Below, piece after piece: positions 1 through 9,050 of a stretch of 64,000 bases of DNA. The stretch lies in assembly GCF_029961145.1 (NCBI RefSeq), contig NZ_JASBRG010000007.1, positions 305,897 to 369,896 on the forward strand, given 5' to 3'. Every line of letters begins with the position of its first letter. The stretch's first letter is position 1. A model generated the notes under the pieces. The model was not told the origin of the DNA, searched no databases, and saw only the letters and a program-made list of their open reading frames with translations. The position numbers were made by a program, and so were the translations under genes. The stretch is from Pinibacter soli (GTDB lineage: Bacteria > Bacteroidota > Bacteroidia > Chitinophagales > Chitinophagaceae).

Positions 1-188
1 GCTTTTTATCAAAGTGCAAAAAATATGAGTGCGTAAATAAGATTTTTTTCATTGCTTGTCTCAGTTATGAGTTGTGAGTTATGAGTTATGAGTTTTGAGT
101 GATAAGACCCGAACATAATGATGGTTGATAAGCATGCCCAAAGCAGCACATAAACAATTACTAATTACTAACTCCTAATTTCTAATTC
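1..188. other. Intergenic low-complexity stretch at the left edge
   Basis: No gene is visible. Bases 64-104 consist of degenerate 7-bp words of the type GAGTTAT repeated about six times. Bases 150-190 consist of CTAATTACTAA / CTAATTTCTAATTCC words that run up to the stop codon of the radical SAM gene on the minus strand. The same kind of low-complexity word recurs beside many stop codons in this window. Nothing else can be read here. Confidence 0.5.
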
Positions 189-1241
189 CTAAGTTCTCCC
201 CGGATTCACCGTCGGCGGCAAATACAGCGAACAGACACATTTTCGGCATATTTCATTCTCTGCCATGTTTATCGTTTTTCTGAAGTGAAGAGCCAGTTCA
301 TTATTTACAAGGTTATTAAGTGAATCATCTTTTATGTTGCCAAATGCTTCGTGAAAGAAACAAGGTTTTACCGAACCATCAGCTTCAATCACCGCGGAGA
401 CCCAGGGTGCATTACATCGCTTGTAAGGAAAATCTGCAAGTCCGGCAAATGCCGAATAATACTGGTGAATGCTCCAAATCCTTCCAGGCGATTCAAGCAC
501 ATACCGCTTTGCAAAATCCATTGCATGGGTTTCGAGCATTCTTTCGATAATTGATTTTAGTTCCGGCAATGACTCGTTATCAATCAGCAGTTTGTCCTTG
601 TTCTCTTCTTTCCATTGTTCCGTGTGATCAAACGCATTGCTTGTTACATCTGCAGGTAAAAAGCTTATGCTGTTAAGTTGCAACTCTTTTGCAGCATCAA
701 TGATCTGCGGCCAGACGCGAAAATTCAATTGATGAATAACCGTGCGGCCGGTGATCCTGAAGTCAGGTCGCAGAGCCTTTATTGCCTTGATGCTTTCTTT
801 CGTTTTTGCAAATGCGTTCTCAATGTTTCTGATCCTGTTGTGCATGTCTTCATTTCCATCAACTGAAATAATGATGTTGTCAACATATTTTACAAGGTTT
901 TCTGCATGACGTTTAATGGCATGTCCACTCGTGAGCAAAGTGATTTTTACGTGTTGCTTTTTCAGAATTGCACACAATGAAAAGAATGCCGGATGAAGGA
1001 TCGCTTCTCCGCCGGACATTACTACTTCGACTGTTTTAAATTTTCTCAGTGATTGAAGAAGGTTCTCTACGTCTTGTTCTGTTAATTGTTTGAGATGATT
1101 GTTGTGCTTCCATATATCACACATTACACAGCGGCAATTGCATGCGCTGTGCGGCATTAGGATAACGATCGGCAAAGTAGTGATCACATTTGTCCGCAAA
1201 GTTTTATAACGCTTGTATGTTTGATATAGGGATTGTTGCAT
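189..1241 (-). CDS. Radical SAM protein with SPASM-like C-terminal cysteines
   Basis: This is a radical SAM enzyme of 350 residues. The CX3CX2C cluster motif that binds the SAM-cleaving [4Fe-4S] centre is at Cys34, Cys38 and Cys41, followed by the usual SAM-binding stretch MSGGEAILHP near residue 75. The C-terminal part carries further cysteines at about 276, 294, 332, 335 and 337 in a SPASM/twitch-like pattern (GSVKPCF), which in known families holds auxiliary iron-sulfur clusters. Such proteins modify peptides, sugars or small molecules, and the substrate cannot be told from the sequence. No precursor peptide is visible next to it. It runs in the same direction as the B12-type radical SAM gene 130 bp upstream, so the two may be cotranscribed. 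The start is an ATG just after an AT-rich leader. Family is confident; function unknown. Confidence 0.9.
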   Translation of the reverse strand: MQQSLYQTYKRYKTLRTNVITTLPIVILMPHSACNCRCVMCDIWKHNNHLKQLTEQDVENLLQSLRKFKTVEVVMSGGEAILHPAFFSLCAILKKQHVKITLLTSGHAIKRHAENLVKYVDNIIISVDGNEDMHNRIRNIENAFAKTKESIKAIKALRPDFRITGRTVIHQLNFRVWPQIIDAAKELQLNSISFLPADVTSNAFDHTEQWKEENKDKLLIDNESLPELKSIIERMLETHAMDFAKRYVLESPGRIWSIHQYYSAFAGLADFPYKRCNAPWVSAVIEADGSVKPCFFHEAFGNIKDDSLNNLVNNELALHFRKTINMAENEICRKCVCSLYLPPTVNPGRT

Positions 1242-1320
1242 GTTTTTTCTGATTGTTAATTGATAGTTGTTTGGCTGTGCGTGTTTAAATTTTTAGTAAC
1301 TCAAAACTTTTCAATTACCA

Positions 1321-1339
1321 GGGCGAATGCAATTCGCCC
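1321..1339. repeat. Short palindrome between the radical SAM genes
   Basis: GGGCGAATGCAATTCGCCC has 8-bp arms around a 3-base loop. It is flanked by TTTTCAATTACC on the left and CCATTTTCAACTTTCC words on the right. Similar GGGCGAAT hairpins occur in unrelated bacteria, so this may be a common intergenic repeat. It lies in the 130-bp gap between two genes read in the same direction. Confidence 0.55.
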
Positions 1340-1370
1340 CTACCATTTTCAACTTTCCATTTTCAACTTC

Positions 1371-2879
1371 CTAAAATCCCTGGATCTCCGGTTGCCTGTA
1401 TTTCCAAATGCGTTGCAATAGCTTGATTTCATATGGATATTGGTAAATATTTATTTTATATCGTAAAGTTGCTAACGCTTTGATAGCGTTCTTTCTTAAA
1501 CTTGTTAAACGAATGTCTGTAACTGTTGGATAGCGACCATTCAGCACAGTTTCAAAGTTTCTGATTTTGTCAATCATTGCTGGTGTGAGCCATGGTGTAA
1601 GTGGATTTTTACGCATGTCAAAATTCTCCCAGTGCGGACTCACCCAGTCTTCCAGTGTTTGTGGAAAACGGAAGCCATTGTTTTGAACTTCCTTAAACAG
1701 CGATGAACCCTCTGTGGGAACAGGGCTGTAGGTGTACAAAACAATTTCGGTAGTGGGGTTAATGCGCTTGATCTTCTTTATGAAAGCAATGTCATCGTCA
1801 ATTTGTTTCTCCACCTGTTCAGGTGTTGGAGCAGGCATGCCCAATACAAATGAATATTCCGGAATGATGTCAAACTGTTTCATTCTTGCTGCGAATGCAG
1901 CGATCTGTGCGCCGCTTTGTGTACCGCCTTTGTCCATGCGTTTAAGCAATTCGTCATTGCCGCTTTCTGCGCCGAAGAAAATGATCTTGCAACCAGCTTC
2001 CCGAATCAGCGACAATGTTTCGTCGGAAAATTTGTTCATGGTATCAATGCGTGCCATGCCCCACCATGTCATCTTTTCCGGCTTAATCAGTTTGGCAAAT
2101 TCAACCACTCGTTTTTCGGACACAAAGAAATTATTGTCGTGAAATTCTATAGCATCAGCGCCCCATTTGTCTTTAATGTACTTTAAATCGTTGTAAATGT
2201 GTTGCGCAGATTTTGCTTTCCATCTTGCTTCGTAAATGGGCACAACCGAACAAAATGAGCAGGTAAAAGGGCAACCGATACTGGAGTGATAAGCAAAAGT
2301 TTTTTTACCGAGATAGGTTTTGCCGAGATAGTTTTCCATTGAATACATCGTATGCAATTTGTCGTACGGCAATGGCGGTAAAGTATCCTGCTCAATCAGG
2401 TCCTCTTTCCGGGTTTTGATAATGTCATCTCCCGAACGGTAAATAATATTTTTGATCAGTTCATAAGGTGTGTTATTTTCCAATGCGTCGATCAATTGAG
2501 GAAAACAATGATCGCCGGGACCGTTCACGACAAAATCCACATAGCCCGATTTCAGGACCGCATTGTATTGTTGTGAGGGAAAATAACCACCCCAGATCAT
2601 AATGGTTTTGGGATACAGTTCTTTTATTTTCTTAGAAAATGCAACAGCCTGCCTGAGTTGCGGGCCCGGCATTACGGTGAAGCCAATGTATTTGAAACTT
2701 CCCGTGGAAAGATAGCTGCTTATTTTTCCCATGGGATCATCTTCCCTGTTCCCATCTACGACCATCCAGTCGTATTTGCCTTCTACTGATGCGGCGATGT
2801 TTAGGATTGAATTGGGTACACGAAAAGTGATTTTTGCACTCCTTGGATTAAACAGTAAAATCTTATTATGGGCAGCCAT
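1371..2879 (-). CDS. B12-binding-domain radical SAM protein
   Basis: A 502-residue protein of the cobalamin-dependent radical SAM class. Residues 1-150 form a Rossmann-like B12-binding domain (hydrophobic start KILLFNPRS, then IMIWGGYFPS and DFVVNGPGD near residues 93-124). The radical SAM motif CX3CX2C is at Cys203, Cys207 and Cys210 within IGCPFTCSFC, followed by a TIM-barrel half. The DXHXXG motif of classical cobalamin domains is not obvious, which is common in this family. Members often methylate unactivated carbons or catalyse ring contractions. The substrate here is unknown. The SAM methyltransferase gene starts 235 bp away in the opposite direction, so the two sets are divergent. The ATG start gives the typical family N terminus. 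Confidence 0.9.
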   Translation of the reverse strand: MAAHNKILLFNPRSAKITFRVPNSILNIAASVEGKYDWMVVDGNREDDPMGKISSYLSTGSFKYIGFTVMPGPQLRQAVAFSKKIKELYPKTIMIWGGYFPSQQYNAVLKSGYVDFVVNGPGDHCFPQLIDALENNTPYELIKNIIYRSGDDIIKTRKEDLIEQDTLPPLPYDKLHTMYSMENYLGKTYLGKKTFAYHSSIGCPFTCSFCSVVPIYEARWKAKSAQHIYNDLKYIKDKWGADAIEFHDNNFFVSEKRVVEFAKLIKPEKMTWWGMARIDTMNKFSDETLSLIREAGCKIIFFGAESGNDELLKRMDKGGTQSGAQIAAFAARMKQFDIIPEYSFVLGMPAPTPEQVEKQIDDDIAFIKKIKRINPTTEIVLYTYSPVPTEGSSLFKEVQNNGFRFPQTLEDWVSPHWENFDMRKNPLTPWLTPAMIDKIRNFETVLNGRYPTVTDIRLTSLRKNAIKALATLRYKINIYQYPYEIKLLQRIWKYRQPEIQGF

Positions 2880-2932
2880 GAGGTTCGATTATGCTAATAG
2901 ATACGGGAAAAATTGGAAAAGGTTGCCGGAGC

Positions 2933-3067
2933 GAATTAATAATTAATAATTAATAATTAACTGGGTGGCATTCCTAATTGAAGGCGATCCATTTTGTTAA
3001 GCATAAGTAACCCAGGCTGTTATTGGGCCGCGGCACCTATTAATTCTTAATTATTAATTATTAATTC
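2933..3067. repeat. Inverted repeat with AATTAAT-type arms, divergent gap
   Basis: Bases 2933-2953 and 3047-3067 are perfect 21-bp reverse complements made of GAATTAATAATTAATAATTAA. The roughly 90-bp centre includes GGGTGGC...GGGCCGCGGCACC. It fills the gap between the divergent B12 radical SAM and methyltransferase genes, so it is not placed as a terminator here. It belongs with the elements at 7225-7363 and 34554-34686. Confidence 0.8.
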
Positions 3068-3114
3068 CTTGCGGTTCAGGCAACTCCCACCCAACTTTCT
3101 CCGTATATACTATC

Positions 3115-3858
3115 ATGCAAATCTCCTCCTATTTTAAACGGTTGTTTACTTCTAAGGCCAAAGATCAGGAACCGGAAAAAGCGTATGACCTTTGGTCGGC
3201 TTCTTATGATGAGCAACCCGGCAACCTTATGCTGGAACTCGACAAGATAGTGCTATACGATCTACTCGACGATATTGATCTTGCAGGAAAAAGGATTGCA
3301 GATATTGGTTGCGGCACGGGAAGGCACTGGCAAAAACTGTTATCCTATGAACCCGAACTGTTAGTGGGATTTGATGTGTCTGAAGGGATGTTGAAAAAGC
3401 TGAAAGAAAAATATCCGAATGCGCTCGTCAGAAAGACGAATAGCGACGCCTATCCAGATATTACGGATGGTTTTTTTGATGTGATAATTTGTACGCTCAC
3501 CATTGCGCATATGCAGCGGATGGACCAGACATTTGCGGAATGGAACAGGCTGTTAAAACCCTGTGGCGATATCTTTTTTACGGATTACCACCCCGAAGCG
3601 CTGGCAAAGGGCGGCAAAAGGACTTTCCCATACAAGAACCACTCGATAAGCATTCGCAACTTTGTGCACCCAATTGCCTTTGTACGGCAGCTGGCTGCAG
3701 TGAATGATTTGCGTATCGCTCATTTCCGGCATATTAAAATTTCAGAAGCACACCGCCCGTACTACGAACAGAAAAATGCGCTGCATGTGTATGAAAGATT
3801 TCTCAACACGCCTATCATTTATGGCATGCACTTAAAAAAGGTCGATGCTGTTGCGTAA
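3115..3858 (+). CDS. Class I SAM-dependent methyltransferase
   Basis: A 247-residue class I methyltransferase. Motif I, IADIGCGTG, is at residues 61-69 and binds SAM. The acidic end of strand 2 is at VGFDVSEGM, and the family helix-strand pattern follows (FDVIICTLTIAHM, then the LLKPCGDIFFTDYHP post-motif). The N terminus YDLWSASYDEQPGN is typical of ubiE/biotin-C-like small-molecule methyltransferases. Its stop codon lies 14 bp inside the amidohydrolase gene, so the two are translationally coupled, and the third gene of the operon is a glycosyltransferase. That context suggests methylation of a sugar, a lipid-linked intermediate or a small natural product, but the acceptor cannot be named. 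Confidence 0.88.
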   Translation: MQISSYFKRLFTSKAKDQEPEKAYDLWSASYDEQPGNLMLELDKIVLYDLLDDIDLAGKRIADIGCGTGRHWQKLLSYEPELLVGFDVSEGMLKKLKEKYPNALVRKTNSDAYPDITDGFFDVIICTLTIAHMQRMDQTFAEWNRLLKPCGDIFFTDYHPEALAKGGKRTFPYKNHSISIRNFVHPIAFVRQLAAVNDLRIAHFRHIKISEAHRPYYEQKNALHVYERFLNTPIIYGMHLKKVDAVA

Positions 3859-5035
3859 TGTCCATATTGCCAATCAAAGTGAAGCCTCCGATATTCAATT
3901 GTGCGGTGATAAAATCGTTTCTGTATTTGAGGCAGACAACGATGCTGCTGAAGAAACTGCAATCAGCTTTAACAACGCTGTGGCGATCCCGGGACTTATC
4001 AATTCGCACGATCATCTGGATTTTAATTTGTTCCCGCAATTCGGCGATATAAAATATGACAACTACCAGGAATGGGCGGTGCACATCCACTCAGTATACA
4101 AAAAAGAGATTGGCGAAGTGTTGCAGATACCGCAAGCTTTGCGTGCAAAATGGGGATTGTATAAAAATCTGCTTTGCGGTGTAACAACAGTTGTTGATCA
4201 TGGCGTGGAGCATTCATTTGAGCAGCCGGTTATAGAAGTATTTCAACATTGCCAGTCGCTGCATTCTGTTGCATTTGAAAAAAACTGGCGCATGAAGCTG
4301 AACAATATTTCCAACATTCAAAAGCCGGTGGTGATACACGTCGGCGAAGGTATTGATGCCAGTGCGTACGATGAAATTAAAACATTGCTCAACAGTAATT
4401 ACATTAAACGGAAGATAATTGCTGTGCACGGAATAGCAATGACATCCACGAATGCAACGAAATTCAAAGCATTGGTGTGGTGCCCTGCATCGAATTATTT
4501 TATGTTTGGTCAAACAGCAGATGTCGGTCATATCAAGCGCTTTACGCCTGTTCTTTTCGGGAGTGATTCGACATTAACCTCAAGCTGGGATATTTGGCAG
4601 CATATAAACGCAGCCAGAAAGGATGGTTCCCTTACTGACAAAGAACTGTTTGAGTCGCTTACCACAACGCCTGCAGAAATTTGGAAAATGAAAGATGCAG
4701 GAAAAATTGAGAAGAACCGGCAAGCCGATATTGTTATCGCTGATAAAAAAAATAATGAAGGATGGGATGCTGTGTTGTCGATATTACCAGAAGCGATTTT
4801 ACTCGTGATGAAGAAAGGGGAAATTCAATTGTTTGATGAGCGATTGTTGCATCAATTGTGTGAGCAAAATATTTTTTTTAGTGATTTTAAACCTATATCA
4901 ATAAATGGAGTCATAAAATATGTGCGGGGCAATATTCATCAACTCATTAACAATATTCGCTCTTATCACTCGGAAGCGATCATTCCGGTAGAAATTGTTC
5001 AAACAAAATCACCCTTTCATGTTCACACTCATTGA
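3845..5035 (+). CDS. Amidohydrolase (ATZ/TRZ / cytosine-deaminase-like)
   Basis: A metal-dependent hydrolase of 396 residues with all expected ligands of the amidohydrolase barrel: HDH at 55-57, His165 (VIHVGEG), His195 (AVHGIAM) and Asp241 (FGSDSTL). There is no carboxylated lysine at the expected place, which fits the mononuclear subtype that deaminates or dechlorinates ring compounds or hydrolyses amidines. N- and C-terminal strands form the usual small beta-sandwich (LLRNVHIAN; GKIEKNRQADIVIADK). It overlaps the methyltransferase upstream by 14 bp and the glycosyltransferase downstream by 17 bp, giving a tightly coupled three-gene operon. Placement in a glycan-like cluster instead of a purine or pyrimidine pathway is unusual. 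The substrate is unknown. Confidence 0.85.
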   Translation: MLLRNVHIANQSEASDIQLCGDKIVSVFEADNDAAEETAISFNNAVAIPGLINSHDHLDFNLFPQFGDIKYDNYQEWAVHIHSVYKKEIGEVLQIPQALRAKWGLYKNLLCGVTTVVDHGVEHSFEQPVIEVFQHCQSLHSVAFEKNWRMKLNNISNIQKPVVIHVGEGIDASAYDEIKTLLNSNYIKRKIIAVHGIAMTSTNATKFKALVWCPASNYFMFGQTADVGHIKRFTPVLFGSDSTLTSSWDIWQHINAARKDGSLTDKELFESLTTTPAEIWKMKDAGKIEKNRQADIVIADKKNNEGWDAVLSILPEAILLVMKKGEIQLFDERLLHQLCEQNIFFSDFKPISINGVIKYVRGNIHQLINNIRSYHSEAIIPVEIVQTKSPFHVHTH

Positions 5036-6194
5036 TCTTACATTCTTTGCCAACAAAGAGTTTACCAGCGGTTCAGCACTCATTGAATCGCAGGCGGCTT
5101 CGCTTGGATATCTCAGGCATATCAAAGAGCGTGTGAGCATTGAGATTGTGAAACACATGAGTAAAAAAGAGCATCGTGTAATAAAAAACGGTTTGCAATA
5201 TCATTTCTTCAAAAGCAATAATCATTTCTTCAGTTTTCCGTTAAAAACACTTTGGCACATACGTAAGCGGCAGCCGGACATTGTGTTGACACAGGGCCTT
5301 TCGTTTCCGTTCCAGGTATTGATGTTGCGATTGTTTGCTGTGCACAAAACACGCATCATTGCACAACATCATGGAGAAAGATGTGGCCGTTCAATGATAA
5401 AAAGAATAATTGAGCAATGGGCGGATAAATGCATTGACGCATATCTTTTTAATACGCCATCATATGCAGATGAAAGATTGCAGCTTGGGTTAATAAGCAG
5501 TCAAAATAAAATAATGCTATTGCCGGAAGGCTCTAACACTTTTCGAAAAAAAAACAAACAGGAAGCGAGACTGCAAGCTGGTATTGCATCTGAAGGCACA
5601 GTTTTTTTGTGGGTAGGAAGGTTAAATGACAACAAGGATCCTCTTACGATTTTGCACGCGTTCGCAAAATATCTTTCACACAATGCTGATGCGCAATTGT
5701 ACATGATCTATCAAACGGAAGATCTGCGTCCCGCTATAATTGATCTGCTGAATCAAAACGATCTACTACGTGGCCACGTTCGTTTGCTTGGAAAAATAAA
5801 TAGAAATCACCTGGAAATGTGGTACAACGCCGCTGATTATTTCATCACGGGGAGCCACCGGGACTACGGTGCGTTCGCTTTGCTCGAAGCAATGGCTTGC
5901 GGCTGTGTGCCAATAGTTACCAATATTTCAACCATGCAACAATATCTGCAACATGGAGAAACCGGGTTCCTGTTTCCACCCGGTGATGTAGAAGTTCTGA
6001 GTCTGCTGCTCACAATTCTTGATCAATACAATATTGAAGAAATGTCACAGAAAGTAGCGGATCATTTCAGGACCACTTATTCATTTGAAAAAATAGCCAG
6101 CTCGTTTTATGATATTTGCACCTCGCTACTCGCCGCCAAACAATCGCATTATGCTGGTGACCGTGTCATCGATATGGTAAGCAGTAACGCCTGA
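5019..6194 (+). CDS. Glycosyltransferase, GT-B fold (GT4-like)
   Basis: A 391-residue glycosyltransferase. The GT-B C-terminal nucleotide-sugar domain is recognisable: FLWVGRLNDNKDPLTILHAF near residue 195, a glycine-rich RLLGKINRNHL region, and GSHRDYGAFALLEAMACG near 280. The last of these matches the EX7E motif of GT4 enzymes except that the first glutamate is replaced by aspartate. I chose the ATG at 5019. An in-frame TTG lies at 4995, but the ATG overlaps the previous stop codon by 17 bp as is usual in this operon. The 3' end overlaps the oppositely oriented glycosyltransferase gene by 69 bp. It probably acts in the cytoplasm on a lipid-linked or small-molecule acceptor. Confidence 0.85.
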   Translation: MFTLIDLTFFANKEFTSGSALIESQAASLGYLRHIKERVSIEIVKHMSKKEHRVIKNGLQYHFFKSNNHFFSFPLKTLWHIRKRQPDIVLTQGLSFPFQVLMLRLFAVHKTRIIAQHHGERCGRSMIKRIIEQWADKCIDAYLFNTPSYADERLQLGLISSQNKIMLLPEGSNTFRKKNKQEARLQAGIASEGTVFLWVGRLNDNKDPLTILHAFAKYLSHNADAQLYMIYQTEDLRPAIIDLLNQNDLLRGHVRLLGKINRNHLEMWYNAADYFITGSHRDYGAFALLEAMACGCVPIVTNISTMQQYLQHGETGFLFPPGDVEVLSLLLTILDQYNIEEMSQKVADHFRTTYSFEKIASSFYDICTSLLAAKQSHYAGDRVIDMVSSNA

Positions 6195-7181
6195 GTGTTC
6201 CAGCTGGGGATTTTTCAAAAGAGAAACAGTCCGCTCAACCATTTCCTCAACAGAATTAACAATGATCCAGTGTGGTATTTCATGCCGCATAGGTTTGCAA
6301 AAACTAATGACATGTGCGCCGGCTCCGACCGCTTCTGCACAAACGGTGCTGAAGCCTTCATATGAAGAAGAGTGTAAAAATATTTTTGTCCGCCGCATAT
6401 TGGCGAGTACGTCTGCATGTGGCAATTCACCCGTTAATGTGATGTCGTCCTGTAAATGGTATCGCTCAACCAGGTCATGTAATTTTGCCTTCTCAGGGCC
6501 TTCGCCACAAAGCATGACCTTTAGTTTGCCAACGTTTTCTTTTACGTGTTTCACCACTTCAATAAGTACATCATATTGTTTTAGTGGAATGAGAGAGCCC
6601 GCCGCCATTATGTCAATATCACGTTCTGATTGTTTATCTACAAACAACGTGTTGTCTATCCCAATGGGAATGACATTTGTAATTTTGATGTCGTAATGCT
6701 CTTCAAAAGTCTTTGAAACACTGTCTGAAATCGCAATGAGCTCATGCCCTGAAGATCGCGTTAGTGTTTTGTAACGGTTGTTCTTTTTTGCATCCTGACC
6801 CAATAACCATGTATAGTACCTGATACTATATTTTTTGCCAAACTGCTTGCCTAGTAAGGCACACTCGCCCAACCAAAGGCTGAGGATGCCAATGATGTGA
6901 TGTTGTTTTTGTAAACCACTCAGGATGCGCCATACTTTTATCCAAACGCTTAGCCTGAACAATTTTCCTTTGTTGGCGCCGCCTATGCCAATTACCTGGA
7001 TGCCGTTCCAGGTGTATTTTTTTGCGACAAAAGGATATTGAAAAGTGATGATCACAATGTTGAGCAATGGATAATTTTTCTTCAGGTTTTTTACAAATAC
7101 CTGGATGGAAGGAAGGCAGGCTGTGTCAGCTTCATTTACAGGAAAACCGGGTGTGAGAATTATGAGGGTTTTGGATGTCAT
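6126..7181 (-). CDS. Glycosyltransferase family 4-like
   Basis: A 351-residue GT-B glycosyltransferase. The N-terminal acceptor domain starts TLIILTPGFPVNEADT. The C-terminal donor domain shows MAAGSLIPLKQYDVLIEVVK near residue 190, MLCGEGPEKAKL, and an intact EX7E motif in YEGFSTVCAEAVGAGAHVI near residue 280. These features fit retaining transferases that use UDP- or GDP-sugars. The final 69 bp are also coding on the other strand. It lies downstream of the ABC transporter and sugar-phosphate transferase genes on the same strand, separated from them by an AATTAAT inverted repeat. It likely adds a sugar to the product primed by the transferase at 9051-9752. Confidence 0.88.
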   Translation of the reverse strand: MTSKTLIILTPGFPVNEADTACLPSIQVFVKNLKKNYPLLNIVIITFQYPFVAKKYTWNGIQVIGIGGANKGKLFRLSVWIKVWRILSGLQKQHHIIGILSLWLGECALLGKQFGKKYSIRYYTWLLGQDAKKNNRYKTLTRSSGHELIAISDSVSKTFEEHYDIKITNVIPIGIDNTLFVDKQSERDIDIMAAGSLIPLKQYDVLIEVVKHVKENVGKLKVMLCGEGPEKAKLHDLVERYHLQDDITLTGELPHADVLANMRRTKIFLHSSSYEGFSTVCAEAVGAGAHVISFCKPMRHEIPHWIIVNSVEEMVERTVSLLKNPQLEHSGVTAYHIDDTVTSIMRLFGGE

Positions 7182-7224
7182 GATGATTTGGAGTTATGAA
7201 TAATCTACAACAGGCATTAAAGCC

Positions 7225-7363
7225 AATTAATAATTAATAATTAAAAATTAATAGGGTTACACCTGTTATCACATGCTGCATTTTCATATGCTAAATAATA
7301 AAGAATGTATCCTTAGCAATCTGCAACAACTCTTAATTATTAATTACTAATTATTAATTAATT
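7225..7363. repeat. Inverted repeat with AATTAAT arms, ABC gene 3' end
   Basis: The left arm at 7225-7252 and the right arm at 7333-7363 are AT-rich imperfect reverse complements. The left arm is identical over about 29 bases to that of the element at 34554-34586 and ends in AATTAATAGG. The centre is about 80 bp. The right arm ends 4 bp before the stop codon of the ABC transporter gene (stop at 7368-7370), so the transcript leaving that gene would fold into a long AU-rich hairpin. Confidence 0.75.
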
Positions 7364-7367
7364 CGCG

Positions 7368-9032
7368 CTATTCTTCAATCTCCACTACTTTATTGCACCA
7401 GTGCAAACTGCTTTTATTGTGTGTGATCAATATAATGATCTTTCCCTGAGACGCCAATTCCTGGAAATAGTTCAGCAGCTTTATCTCCGAGGCTTCATCC
7501 AGTTCTTTAAACGGTTCATCAAGTATGATAAGGTCGGCGTTTCTGTAAAGCGCACGGGCAATGGTTATGCGCTGGCGCTGGCCACCGCTAAGATCCCTGC
7601 CTGCGTCTGCAATATGAATTTGTTGCGCATCAAAACCGGTCGAAGCAATTTGCTGCATGCTGGTAGCGTGAAGCACGGTTTCTACTTCAGCATTTTCGCC
7701 CTGCTCTCTACCCAGTGTAATATTGTTCCAAATAGAGTCGTTGAATAAAAAAGGATGTTGTTTTACATAGGCGATCAGATGCCTTATTTTTTTACGATCT
7801 TCTGTCGTAGTGGCAACCCCGTTAATACTAATAGAACCGGATGATTGTGACAAAAAACCAAGCAATAAATTAACGACCGTTGTTTTGCCCTTACCGGAAA
7901 GCCCGTGAATGCCCACCATATCACCACAATACAGCGACAGATTGAAATAACTCAGCAGAGGCATTGATGGTCTGTAGGCGAATGAAACATTTTCGAACTC
8001 GACATGCTGTATACCCTTTTCAAGCGGCTCGTCATCATTTACCCCGGCTTTTTCAGGTTGCTGCGTAATTGGATGTATGGTAAATTCGTAGGCTTTTATT
8101 TGACCAATACTGTTTAATATCTTCACGGCACCGGGAATGATCTTATACGCGGCTGCGATGAAAGCGCCTAGTGTCACGACTTCCAAGTGCACCGTTCCGG
8201 ACAATGTTTTATTGATCACAATGAGTATGAATAACCCGGCGACCGCAAAAGCTTCGATGAATCTTGAAGGTAAAGCTTGTATGCTTTGTTGCGATGCCAA
8301 CCCTTCGTTCATTAGCTGCTGATGGTTAACATAGCGCTCTGTAAAAAATGATTGCGCATTGTACACATTGCTTTCTACAAAAGCAGCAAGCGCCTCGTAT
8401 AAATATTGCAACGACTGCTCGCTGTTTTTCTTTACTACCTTTTTGACATTGTCCACTTTGCGTTTCATCAGCGATGAGCACATAATTATAGGCGGCAGCA
8501 GCACAATCAGTAACAATAAAAAAATAACCGGGCTGTACAACAACACGGCAATAATAGTTACCAATATCAAAATGACCTGTGCGATCATTTGCTGAAAACT
8601 TCGCAATACATAGTAGCAAAACTCAATCGGTTCCTGGGAAACTTTTCTTACATAGATCGCCGGTGCAGTTTGCACATGTTCCGCGTAATCTGAATGGAAA
8701 TAGTTGATGAGGTTACTGCGGGAAATTCGCAACGCGACTTTATAAATGAACTGAAACTGTTGTGTGAGTACTAGTCCTGCAAAAGCATTTTTCGTAATGA
8801 ACAGTATTAAAAAAATAGCAATTGGCCACAGAGAATTTTTTCCAAAGAAATTGTCTAACACTTCCACAGATGCATTGTTTGCCCCCGCATATATAGCCGT
8901 GAGCCACACCAGCACTGCCATGAAACCTATGTCCAGCAAGCTTAACAGGATATCGGGAAAGATCATGGACCAAAGCTGTTTTCTCTCCTCTTTTGTGAGT
9001 GCTTTAAAAATATGTTTGATGATGAGTTTCAC
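7368..9032 (-). CDS. ABC transporter, fused permease and ATPase
   Basis: A 554-residue half-transporter with an N-terminal exporter-type membrane domain and a C-terminal ATPase. Hydrophobic segments are near residues 27-48, 69-90, 150-185 and 260-300. The ATPase has Walker A GLSGKGKTT (377-385), the signature LSGGQ (481-485) and Walker B LIILDEP (501-507). The organisation is that of MsbA/PglK-type exporters that flip lipid-linked sugars or export small molecules, presumably acting as a homodimer in the inner membrane. The start is a GTG at 9030-9032. An 18-bp gap to the upstream sugar-phosphate transferase points to one operon, which supports a role in moving a lipid-linked glycan. The substrate is inferred, not shown. 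Confidence 0.9.
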   Translation of the reverse strand: MKLIIKHIFKALTKEERKQLWSMIFPDILLSLLDIGFMAVLVWLTAIYAGANNASVEVLDNFFGKNSLWPIAIFLILFITKNAFAGLVLTQQFQFIYKVALRISRSNLINYFHSDYAEHVQTAPAIYVRKVSQEPIEFCYYVLRSFQQMIAQVILILVTIIAVLLYSPVIFLLLLIVLLPPIIMCSSLMKRKVDNVKKVVKKNSEQSLQYLYEALAAFVESNVYNAQSFFTERYVNHQQLMNEGLASQQSIQALPSRFIEAFAVAGLFILIVINKTLSGTVHLEVVTLGAFIAAAYKIIPGAVKILNSIGQIKAYEFTIHPITQQPEKAGVNDDEPLEKGIQHVEFENVSFAYRPSMPLLSYFNLSLYCGDMVGIHGLSGKGKTTVVNLLLGFLSQSSGSISINGVATTTEDRKKIRHLIAYVKQHPFLFNDSIWNNITLGREQGENAEVETVLHATSMQQIASTGFDAQQIHIADAGRDLSGGQRQRITIARALYRNADLIILDEPFKELDEASEIKLLNYFQELASQGKIIILITHNKSSLHWCNKVVEIEE

Positions 9033-9050
9033 GTGGGAGGCGATTATGAG

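Noticed and set aside
189-1241. Radical SAM/SPASM gene considered as a RiPP maturase with a precursor peptide
   Set aside because: No short cysteine- or leader-type peptide gene could be found within 1.5 kb on either strand, so a peptide substrate is not claimed.
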